Below are positions 1-7,741 of a stretch of DNA of 7,741 bases, piece after piece. A program made the position numbers and the translations under genes. The number at the start of each line of letters is the position of its first letter. The stretch's first letter is position 1. This stretch comes from JBEKVE01 sp049514335. GTDB taxonomy: Bacteria > Actinomycetota > Acidimicrobiia > Acidimicrobiales > UBA8190. The DNA is taken from positions 1 to 7,741 of the forward strand of contig JBEKVE010000223.1 of NCBI GenBank assembly GCA_049514335.1. Reading direction: 5' to 3'. The notes under the pieces were generated by a model that saw only the letters and a list, made by a program, of their open reading frames with translations, made no database searches and was not told the origin of the DNA.

Positions 1-1
1 G

Positions 2-427
2 CCCGCCTCGGGGGTGCGTGGGCCGCTGTCCGACCTGCTCGTCCTGGCCGCCGAGCTCCAGGTGCCGAGGCTGGTGGCGGCGTCGACGCTCGGCGCCGCC
101 ACCACCGTGGCCTTCCCCGGGCTGGCGGGCGTGCTGCCGGGCTTCGGCCGCTTCGACCCCTGTGACTGGGGCCTCGGCTTCGAGCTGCGCGACGCCAAGA
201 CCCCGCACTGGACGGGCACCCGGAACGGCTCGGCCACCTTCGGGCACTTCGGCCAGTCGGGCGCCTTCGTGTGGGTCGACCCCGACGCAGGGCTGGCGTG
301 CGCGGCGGCGTGCGACCGCGCCTTCGGCCCCTGGGCCACCACGGCCTGGCCCGAGCTGGCCGACGCCGTGCTCGGCTACCCCTGGGGTCCCACGGCGGCA
401 CCGGAGCACGGCGCCCCGGTACCCTAA
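2..427 (+). CDS. Serine beta-lactamase-family hydrolase, C-terminal part (5' truncated by window edge)
   Basis: The open frame is already running at base 2 and ends at TAA 425-427, so only the last ~141 residues are visible. The segment reads like the C-terminal half of a class C beta-lactamase/penicillin-binding-type hydrolase (Pfam Beta-lactamase, PF00144). It has a WGLGFEL strand, then FGHFGQSGAF, which occupies the place of the family's KTG/HxG active-site strand, followed by the typical VWVDPDAGLA strand and a closing helix. The catalytic SxxK and YxN motifs would lie upstream, outside the window, so activity cannot be judged. Members include esterases, D-aminopeptidases and beta-lactamase-like proteins; the substrate cannot be told from this part. 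The GTG at 14 is internal to the frame and is not the true start. The next gene starts 10 bases after the stop on the same strand, suggesting co-transcription. Confidence 0.72.
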   Translation, partial: PASGVRGPLSDLLVLAAELQVPRLVAASTLGAATTVAFPGLAGVLPGFGRFDPCDWGLGFELRDAKTPHWTGTRNGSATFGHFGQSGAFVWVDPDAGLACAAACDRAFGPWATTAWPELADAVLGYPWGPTAAPEHGAPVP

Positions 428-437
428 GCTCCGCCGG

Positions 438-1181
438 GTGAAGGGCGTCATCCTGGCGGGGGGCACGGGGACGCGGCTGCATCCGCTCACCCGCATCACC
501 AACAAGCACCTCCTGCCCATCTACGACCGCCCCATGATCAGCTACGCCATCGAGGCGCTCGTCCTGGCCGGCATCAACGAGATGATGCTCGTCACGGGGG
601 GGACCCACGCCGGGGAGTTCCTGCGGTTGCTCGGCAACGGCCACGAGCACGGCATCGACCGCCTGTCCTACGCCTACCAGGACCGCCCCGGCGGTATCGC
701 CGAGGCGCTCGGCCTGGCCGAGCGGTTCGTGGCCGGCGACCCGGTGCTCGTGATGCTCGGCGACAACATCGTGGAGCGCACCTTCCGGCCCACGGTGGAG
801 CACTTCGCCGAGCAGGGGGTGGGGGCGCGCATCGTCCTCACCGAGGCGACCGACCCGGTGCACCTGCGCCACCTTGGCGTTCCCGCCTTCGACGACCAGG
901 ACCGGATCACGCGCATCATCGAGAAGCCCGACGACCCGCCCAGCAACTTCGCCGTGACGGGGATCTACTGCTACGACCCGAGCGTGTTCGAGGTGATCGC
1001 CACGCTCGAGCCGTCCGGGCGCGGCGAACTCGAGATCACCGACGTGAACAACTTCTTCGTGTCGCAGGGCACGATGGCCTACGACATCCTCGAAGGCTTC
1101 TGGGGCGATGCCGGGGAGTCGATCGACGCCTACTACGCCGTCAACGACTTCGTCCGGTCCAACGGCGCCAACAAGGGCTGA
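438..1181 (+). CDS. Sugar-1-phosphate nucleotidylyltransferase, short RmlA-like (probable glucose-1-phosphate thymidylyltransferase)
   Basis: A 247-residue enzyme predicted to join a sugar 1-phosphate to an NTP (dTTP in RmlA), giving an activated sugar for cell-surface polysaccharide. Visible motifs are the N-terminal nucleotide-binding loop GGTGTRL (residues 8-14), Lys23 in NKHLLP, the metal-binding Asp in LGDN (107-110), EKP (162-164), TGIYCYD (174-180) and ELEITDVNN (197-205). WGDAGES (222-228) corresponds to the WLDTGT segment of RmlA. The GTG at 438 is chosen because the family begins M-K-G-x-I-L-A-G-G; no clear ribosome-binding site precedes it, so translation may be coupled to the upstream gene, which ends 10 bases earlier. 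The same frame stays open far upstream, but that part is Arg/Pro/Ala-rich noise. At 247 residues it is shorter than classical RmlA (about 290) and lacks the C-terminal extension, as in stand-alone short forms. Nucleotide and sugar specificity are inferred only. Confidence 0.88.
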   Translation: MKGVILAGGTGTRLHPLTRITNKHLLPIYDRPMISYAIEALVLAGINEMMLVTGGTHAGEFLRLLGNGHEHGIDRLSYAYQDRPGGIAEALGLAERFVAGDPVLVMLGDNIVERTFRPTVEHFAEQGVGARIVLTEATDPVHLRHLGVPAFDDQDRITRIIEKPDDPPSNFAVTGIYCYDPSVFEVIATLEPSGRGELEITDVNNFFVSQGTMAYDILEGFWGDAGESIDAYYAVNDFVRSNGANKG

Positions 1182-1187
1182 CCGGCC

Positions 1188-1202
1188 CCCGGGGCGCCCG
1201 GG
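1188..1202. terminator. Possible bidirectional terminator hairpin between convergent genes
   Basis: CCCGGG (1188-1193), loop GCG, CCCGGG (1197-1202): a perfect 6-bp all-GC stem in the 33-base gap between the end of the nucleotidylyltransferase and the end of ftsX. The stem is self-complementary, so it forms equally in transcripts from either strand. There is no T-tract on either side, so it would be a hairpin-only type, as often proposed in high-GC Gram-positives. Its position is the main support; termination itself is inference. Confidence 0.4.
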
Positions 1203-1214
1203 CACCGACGTGGG

Positions 1215-2096
1215 TCAGGTGTCGAGGAAGCGGCGGATCCCGAAGTACGAGCCGATCGATCCGATGGCCACGCCGATGAGGACCACCATCAGGATGGTGA
1301 CGGTCACCTGACCCGGCGGCGTGTGCATCTGGTACCACAGGTTGCCGGTCTTGGTGTTGGCGAAATGGTCCAGCACGAGGTGCAGCACGAGCACCGACAG
1401 CGAGGCCAGCAACGCCCCCACCACCCCCTGGACAACGCCCTCGCACATGAACGGCACCCGGATGAACCAGTTGGTGGCGCCCACCAGCTTCATCACCGAC
1501 ACCTCGCGCCGGCGGGCGAAGATGGCCAGCCGGATGGTGTTCAAGATGAGCACCGAGGCCGAGATGAGCAAGATGATGGCGAGCACGAGGAACACCACCT
1601 GCAGGATGCGGCTCACCTCCTGGATGTTGCGGATGGTCGCGCTCGGCACGGCCACGCTCTTCACACCCGGGTAGCCGGCGAACTGGCGTTTGATGGCCAG
1701 GCCCTCGCTCGGGTTGTCGAGCTGCAGGCGCAGCGAGGCGGGCGTGGTGGCCGGGCTCAGCACCTGGTACTCCGGCGGCGTGAGCAGGTGTCTGGCCTCG
1801 TTGTAGTCGTAGGCCTGCGAGCGGTAGAGCTCGCTGCGCACGTAGGGCAGCTGGTGCAGCTGCTGCTGCACCGAGTGCAGCTGCGCCGGGGTGACGCCCG
1901 GGTCCAACCACACCAGGACGCTCACGCCCTGGGCCCACTGGGAGGTGGCCTGCGACACCCCCTGGCGCAGCAGCAGCGAGGAACCCACGAGCGACAGCGA
2001 CACGCCCACGGTGAGCACCGCCGCCACCGTCATGAGGCGGTTGCGCCACAGGTTGGCCGCCGTCTCGCGGGCCACGTAGTCGACCGATGCGGGCAC
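1215..2096 (-). CDS. ftsX: Cell division ABC-type protein FtsX (membrane subunit)
   Basis: A 293-residue integral membrane partner of FtsE. The FtsEX complex is recruited to the division site and uses ATP hydrolysis by FtsE to activate peptidoglycan hydrolases through the FtsX extracytoplasmic domain. Topology fits the family: short cytoplasmic N-terminus, TM1 at about 21-43, a ~120-residue outside domain (44-164), then TM2 at about 165-189, TM3 at about 219-243 and TM4 at about 264-288. Between TM2 and TM3 lies the hallmark segment RRREVSVMKLVGATNWFIR followed by PFMCEG (196-220). The length is normal for actinobacterial FtsX. The GTG start is supported by GAGGT six bases upstream (2107-2103) and lies 11 bases after the ftsE stop, so the two genes are tightly coupled. 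smpB, which follows ftsX in Mycobacterium, is absent here; the next gene is convergent. Confidence 0.95.
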   Translation of the reverse strand: MPASVDYVARETAANLWRNRLMTVAAVLTVGVSLSLVGSSLLLRQGVSQATSQWAQGVSVLVWLDPGVTPAQLHSVQQQLHQLPYVRSELYRSQAYDYNEARHLLTPPEYQVLSPATTPASLRLQLDNPSEGLAIKRQFAGYPGVKSVAVPSATIRNIQEVSRILQVVFLVLAIILLISASVLILNTIRLAIFARRREVSVMKLVGATNWFIRVPFMCEGVVQGVVGALLASLSVLVLHLVLDHFANTKTGNLWYQMHTPPGQVTVTILMVVLIGVAIGSIGSYFGIRRFLDT

Positions 2097-2102
2097 CTCA
2101 GG

Positions 2103-2107
2103 ACCTC
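2103..2107 (-). promoter_or_regulatory. Ribosome-binding site of ftsX
   Basis: On the minus strand GAGGT directly follows the ftsE TGA and stands six bases before the GTG at 2096. It fixes the GTG as the ftsX start, and with the 11-base gap it makes re-initiation by ribosomes finishing ftsE likely. Confidence 0.7.
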
Positions 2108-2794
<687 letters not shown>

Positions 2795-2802
2795 CGCGTG
2801 GG

Positions 2803-2828
2803 TCCTTGGCGGTATGCCCCGACCGCCA
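2803..2828 (-). promoter_or_regulatory. ftsE ribosome-binding site with an abutting hairpin
   Basis: On the minus strand AAGGA (2807-2803) stands eight bases before the ftsE ATG and supports that start. Immediately 5' of it is an inverted repeat, TGGCGGT (2828-2822) and ACCGCCA (2813-2807), seven perfect pairs around an 8-base loop. The last A of the stem is the first base of AAGGA. The hairpin could insulate or modulate ftsE translation, or protect a processed 5' end; this is inference. Confidence 0.5.
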
Positions 2829-3079
2829 GCGCCCGCAGAAGCGTACGAGGTCGGCAAGAGGCTACCAGCCCCGCATCACCACACACACGATCCGCGCCGC
2901 GCCACGGTCGGCCCCCCGGACCTGGGCGCAGCCTGGGGAGCGGTGCGCCACCGTGGGCCCGACCCCGCCCGCCGGCGTCCGCCACTGGACCCGGTTGCGC
3001 TGGATCGCCGCAGGTGGGAGCGCACGTCACGGCGCGAGACGAAGCGCCCTCGGCCGTGGCGACACGCACCGCGGCGCGC
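2829..3079. other. Gap between prfB and ftsE without a recognisable gene
   Basis: Apart from the hairpin and ribosome-binding site at its ftsE end, the 285-base prfB-ftsE gap holds nothing I can name. The open frames across it are Arg/Gly/Ala/Pro-rich with no family character, no tRNA-like T-loop or acceptor end is seen on either strand, and no good -35/-10 pair was found. In Bacillus a cytochrome gene (cccB) occupies this position and in Mycobacterium other small genes do, so it may be the scar of a lost gene or an internal promoter region. Confidence 0.4.
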
Positions 3080-4216
3080 TCAGCCATCGGCGGGCCGGCG
3101 GCGGCGCAACTCGGCTTCTATGAACTCGTCGATGTCCCCGTCGAGGACGGCCTCGACGTTGCCCGTGACGTGGTCGGTGCGCAGATCCTTCACCTGCTGG
3201 TAGGGGGCCATGACGTAGGAGCGGATCTGGTTCCCCCACGCCACGTCCACCTTGGGCCCCGACAGCGAGTCGAGCTCGGCACGGCGCTCGGCCCGCTGGA
3301 GCTCCACCAGCTTGGCCGCCAGGATCTGCATGGCCCGGGCCTTGTTCTGGTGCTGGCTGCGCTCGTTCTGGCACGACACCACGATGCCGGTGGGCAGGTG
3401 CGTGATGCGGACGGCGGAGTCGGTCTTGTTGACGTGCTGGCCCCCCGCCCCCGACGAGCGGTAGGTGTCGATGCGGAGTTCCTTGTCGTCGATGGCGACT
3501 TCGGCGTCCTCGCCCAGGAAGGGGATGACGTCCACGGAGGCGAAGCTCGTCTGGCGCCGGTGCTGTGCGTCGAAGGGCGACATGCGCACCAGGCGGTGCA
3601 CGCCGCGCTCGGCCGACAACAGGCCGTAGGCGAACCTGCCCTTCACGATGAACGTTGCCGACAACAGGCCGGCTTCTTGGCCCTCGGTCACCTCGTCGAC
3701 CTCGAAGGCGAAACCACGGCGCTCGGCCCAGCGCAGGTACATGCGCAGGAGGATCTCGCACCAGTCCTGGGCGTCGGTGCCACCCGTGCCGGCGTGCAGC
3801 TCGGCGATGGCGTCGTTCTCGTCGTACTCGCCGGTGAACAACGAGCGCAGCTCGAGCTCGTCGAGCCTCCGGGCCAGATCGTCGATGGCGTCGGTCAGCT
3901 CGCCCGCCACGGACCGGTCGCCCTCCTCCACCATGAGCTGGTGGAGCACCTCGGCATCCGACAGCCGCCCTTCGAGGTCCTCGAGCACGGCGATGTCGTC
4001 GTTGACGGCGCTGAACTCCGATGTCACGCGCCGCGCCTGGTCGGGGTCGTCCCACAGATCGGCGCGCGACACCTCCTTCTCGAGCTCGGTGCGCCGGGCC
4101 CGCAGGCGGTCGAGGCCGAGATAGACCTGGGCCTCTTCCAGGCGCCGCCGCAACGACGCCAGCTCGGCCTTGAGATCGCGCGGCTCGCCGTCCGCGGGCG
4201 GCTCAGGCCGCGCCAT
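3080..4216 (-). CDS. prfB: Peptide chain release factor 2 (RF2)
   Basis: A 378-residue class I release factor that reads UGA and UAA and triggers peptidyl-tRNA hydrolysis on the ribosome. Domain order is complete: N-terminal helical domain 1 (about 1-115), the central domain with the stop-codon recognition tripeptide SPF (213-215, in RMSPFDAQHRRQTSF), the catalytic loop GGQ (258-260, in SSGAGGQHVNKTDSAVR), and the C-terminal superdomain (WGNQIRSYV at 327-335, LDGDIDEFIEAEL at the end). SPF rather than PxT separates it from RF1. The frame is continuous from ATG to TGA, without the in-frame UGA and +1 frameshift site that many bacterial prfB genes use for autoregulation. The ATG lies 14 bases inside the end of the SEC-C tail of secA and has no strong ribosome-binding site, so translation is probably coupled to secA. 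Confidence 0.96.
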   Translation of the reverse strand: MARPEPPADGEPRDLKAELASLRRRLEEAQVYLGLDRLRARRTELEKEVSRADLWDDPDQARRVTSEFSAVNDDIAVLEDLEGRLSDAEVLHQLMVEEGDRSVAGELTDAIDDLARRLDELELRSLFTGEYDENDAIAELHAGTGGTDAQDWCEILLRMYLRWAERRGFAFEVDEVTEGQEAGLLSATFIVKGRFAYGLLSAERGVHRLVRMSPFDAQHRRQTSFASVDVIPFLGEDAEVAIDDKELRIDTYRSSGAGGQHVNKTDSAVRITHLPTGIVVSCQNERSQHQNKARAMQILAAKLVELQRAERRAELDSLSGPKVDVAWGNQIRSYVMAPYQQVKDLRTDHVTGNVEAVLDGDIDEFIEAELRRRRPADG

Positions 4217-4288
4217 GGCAAAGCTTGAACTTCTTGCCGCTCCCGCACCAACAGGGTTCGTTGCGCCCCATCTTCTCGGTCGGCGCCT

Positions 4289-6814
<2,526 letters not shown>

Positions 6815-6865
6815 GACGGCCCAAGTGTACCGCCGGGACCCGGTGGCTCCGGGCCCGCCGAAGCG

Positions 6866-7204
6866 TCAGCCCCCGGCCATCACCCGGGCACGGCGGGGCT
6901 TGGAGCGGCCCACCCGCTTGCCCTTCACCCGCTCGACCTGGTGCTCGAGCTTGTCGACGACCTTGTCCACCGCCATGAGGAGGTCGTGCGAGACGGCTCT
7001 GGCCCGCAGCGTGTGGCCGTGACCGGTCATGGTGACCTCGCACACACGGCGCCCGGCGGCGGGGGCGTCCCGGTCCTCGGTCAGGCGCACCTCGGCCCGC
7101 TCGAGGACGGGGTCGAGCCTTCCGAGCTTGGCCACCTTGGCGTGTGCGATCGCCCGAACTTCATCGGGCACCGTGTCCTTGCGTCCGAGGACGGCAACAT
7201 CCAC
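6866..7204 (-). CDS. hpf: Ribosome hibernation promoting factor, short form (HPF/RaiA/YfiA family)
   Basis: A 112-residue S30AE-family protein expected to bind the decoding centre of the 30S subunit and silence ribosomes in stationary phase or stress. The beta-alpha-beta-beta-beta-alpha core is recognisable: VDVAVLGRKDTVPDEVRAIA (1-20), KVAKLGRLDPVLERAEVRL (23-41), RRVCEVTMTGHGHTLRARA (52-70), and the last helix SHDLLMAVDKVVDKLEHQVERVKG (72-95). A strongly basic tail ends the protein. The GTG at 7204 is chosen because the family begins at this strand and a near-perfect ribosome-binding site (AAGGAGGT, 7218-7211) lies six bases upstream; the longer open frame above it has no similarity to the family. 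The C-terminal S30AE_C dimerisation domain of long HPF, usual in Actinomycetota, is missing, and the 51 bases after the stop hold no remnant of it. secA follows, a well-known neighbour. Confidence 0.9.
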   Translation of the reverse strand: MDVAVLGRKDTVPDEVRAIAHAKVAKLGRLDPVLERAEVRLTEDRDAPAAGRRVCEVTMTGHGHTLRARAVSHDLLMAVDKVVDKLEHQVERVKGKRVGRSKPRRARVMAGG

Positions 7205-7210
7205 AGCAGC

Positions 7211-7246
7211 ACCTCCTTCAGGCCGTGGGCGGGGTGCTCCCCTCCC
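7211..7246 (-). promoter_or_regulatory. hpf ribosome-binding site flanked by two mutually exclusive helices
   Basis: On the minus strand AAGGAGGT (7218-7211) sits six bases before the hpf GTG. AGCACC (7238-7233) can pair with GGTGCT (7213-7208), burying the end of the ribosome-binding site in a 6-bp helix. The same AGCACC is also the loop and part of the 3' arm of a stronger hairpin: GGG-A-GGGG (7246-7239), loop AGCA, CCCC-G-CCC (7234-7227), seven GC pairs with one A-G mismatch. The two helices cannot form together, which is the layout of a translational on/off switch with the site open by default. The pairings are seen directly; regulation is inferred. Confidence 0.5.
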
Positions 7247-7279
7247 TGGTGGCCGACAGAAGCAATGTGCGTGAATCGC

Positions 7280-7528
7280 GTCCGGCTGACCTGGTCTTTG
7301 GCCCCACACTCGCCTGCGGAGGAGGTGACGGCCGGACCGACGGCGGTCGGGGGGCGATGCCCCTCGACCCGACGCCTGCCACTACGGCACGCTTCGCTCC
7401 TTCTCCGTCGGGCACCGACAGCCGGCACCCCGACGGGCAGGGCTTACCTCTAAGTCGCACCATGCTCAGCAACCATGTGTTGCCTTACGTGGGTCGTTTC
7501 GCCTGCGACTGGCTTCGACTTGCAACCA
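7280..7528 (-). ncRNA. Structured leader of hpf, candidate raiA-type RNA
   Basis: This is the main content of the 458-base gene-free stretch 7205-7662. No convincing protein is encoded in it. Reading the minus strand, helices seen by eye are: GTCGCA (7509-7504) with TGCGAC (7459-7454), enclosing GCAAC (7483-7479) with GTTGC (7473-7469); a 13-bp hairpin 7436-7405 (CCGTCGGG outer arm, one bulged G, loop GCTGT); a closing helix GCC/TGCC (7443-7436, one bulge) with GGCAGGC (7380-7374); a 10-bp hairpin 7369-7345 (GGTCG, A-C mismatch, GGGGC, loop ATC); and GTCCGGC (7337-7331) with GCCGGAC (7286-7280). Established knowledge: a large conserved 'raiA motif' RNA lies upstream of raiA/hpf genes in Firmicutes and Actinobacteria. 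Position, length and high structure fit it. I cannot confirm the consensus by memory, so the class is inferred. High GC alone makes some hairpins likely. Confidence 0.4.
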
Positions 7529-7554
7529 CAGACCCGGACGCGATCCACACCCAA

Positions 7555-7583
7555 ATGCTACGCCTCCCCGCCACCTATGTCCC
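7555..7583 (-). promoter_or_regulatory. Candidate promoter for the hpf leader/operon
   Basis: On the minus strand GGGACA (7583-7578) and TAGCAT (7560-7555) are separated by exactly 17 bases and resemble -35 (TTGACA, 4 of 6) and -10 (TANNNT) boxes. Initiation would fall near 7548, giving a leader of about 340 bases before the hpf GTG and including all of the structured segment. It lies downstream of ahcY and its candidate terminator, as expected for an independent operon. Weak-consensus promoters occur by chance, so this is tentative. Confidence 0.35.
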
Positions 7584-7624
7584 CGTCGGTTCCGTGACGG
7601 TTCGGGCCCGGTGGCCGCCCGATG

Positions 7625-7645
7625 CCTGGCCCGCTCGGGCCGAGG
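7625..7645 (-). terminator. Candidate terminator hairpin downstream of ahcY
   Basis: On the minus strand, 17 bases after the stop of the ahcY-like gene: CCT (7645-7643), bulged C, GGCCC (7641-7637), loop GAGC, GGGCC (7632-7628), AGG (7627-7625). Eight pairs with a compact tetraloop. No U-run follows, so it would be a hairpin-only terminator. Position and stem strength are the support. Confidence 0.4.
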
Positions 7646-7662
7646 TGCGGGCCGCGGCGGGC

Positions 7663-7741
7663 TCAGGTGCCGGTCTGCCAGGAGCCCAGGTACTCCTCCT
7701 GGGTGGGGGTGAGCCGGTCGTTGGTCACGCCCATGGTGTCG
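7663..7741 (-). CDS. ahcY: Probable adenosylhomocysteinase, last 25 residues only (truncated by window edge)
   Basis: A minus-strand frame enters at the right edge and stops at TGA 7665-7663. The visible residues, TMGVTNDRLTPTQEEYLG then SWQTGT, match the way the shorter, archaeal/thermophile-type S-adenosylhomocysteine hydrolases end: a 'MGv.iD.LT.eQ.eYL.SW..GT' C-terminus, without the longer GPYKPDHYRY extension of the eukaryote/proteobacterial type. The full enzyme would reversibly split S-adenosylhomocysteine into adenosine and homocysteine, keeping methyltransferases uninhibited. Only the tail is visible, so no catalytic residue can be checked and the call rests on pattern memory of this terminus. 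It is not obviously co-transcribed with hpf: 458 bases, a hairpin and a candidate promoter lie between them. Confidence 0.6.
   Translation of the reverse strand, partial: DTMGVTNDRLTPTQEEYLGSWQTGT

Noticed and set aside
18..437. In-frame N-terminal extension of the nucleotidylyltransferase
   Set aside because: It overlaps the beta-lactamase-family frame, is Arg/Pro/Ala/Ser-rich noise, and the enzyme family starts exactly at the GTG at 438.
2795..2857. 21-residue N-terminal extension of FtsE
   Set aside because: FtsE begins MIRFENVTKTY, and the ATG at 2794 has AAGGA at the right distance; the extension has no similarity to the family.
7382..7402. AAGGAG, six bases, then GTG CCG TAG on the minus strand: a two-codon ORF that could act as a leader or ribosome-stalling signal
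   Set aside because: Purine-rich stretches are common in GC-rich structured RNAs, and a two-codon frame is expected by chance; nothing ties it to hpf control.
7205..7472. Small minus-strand open frames in the hpf leader (84 and 115 codons) and the upstream extension of hpf
   Set aside because: Arg/Pro/Ser-rich with no domain character, overlapping in different frames, and lying in a segment whose inverted repeats explain its sequence better as RNA structure.

Overview
The window is very GC-rich DNA with little intergenic space on most of its length. Gene order and protein character point to a high-GC Gram-positive bacterium (Actinomycetota, possibly Acidimicrobiia; the class is a guess). Two genes at the left edge lie on the plus strand. 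Everything else reads leftward on the minus strand.

Layout, left to right. (1) 2-427, plus: C-terminal end of a serine beta-lactamase-family hydrolase, cut by the window edge. (2) 438-1181, plus: a complete short sugar-1-phosphate nucleotidylyltransferase of the RmlA type. (3) 1182-1214: a convergent junction with a symmetrical GC hairpin. (4) 1215-6814 and 6866-7204, minus: in transcription order hpf, secA, prfB, ftsE, ftsX. (5) 7205-7662: a 458-base gene-free stretch that forms the leader of hpf and has strong RNA-structure potential. (6) 7663-7741, minus: the last 25 codons of what looks like adenosylhomocysteinase (ahcY).

The minus-strand block is a housekeeping cluster: ribosome hibernation (HPF), the Sec export motor (SecA), termination at UGA/UAA (RF2), and the FtsEX complex that controls division-site cell-wall hydrolases. 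The order hpf-secA-prfB-(gap)-ftsE-ftsX is the one known from Bacillus, whereas in Mycobacterium hpf-secA and prfB-ftsEX are separate modules.

Two points deserve attention. First, secA loses its reading frame near 4409. The remaining coding sequence, including a textbook SEC-C zinc motif, continues in another frame, and about 18 residues of the last scaffold helix appear to be missing. The simplest reading is a deletion of about 55 bases, either real or an assembly error. Second, the long leader of hpf (= raiA) sits exactly where the large structured raiA RNA is known to occur. It holds several strong helices plus two mutually exclusive helices next to the hpf ribosome-binding site. The long plus-strand open frames opposite secA, prfB and ftsE are GC-skew shadows and are not annotated.
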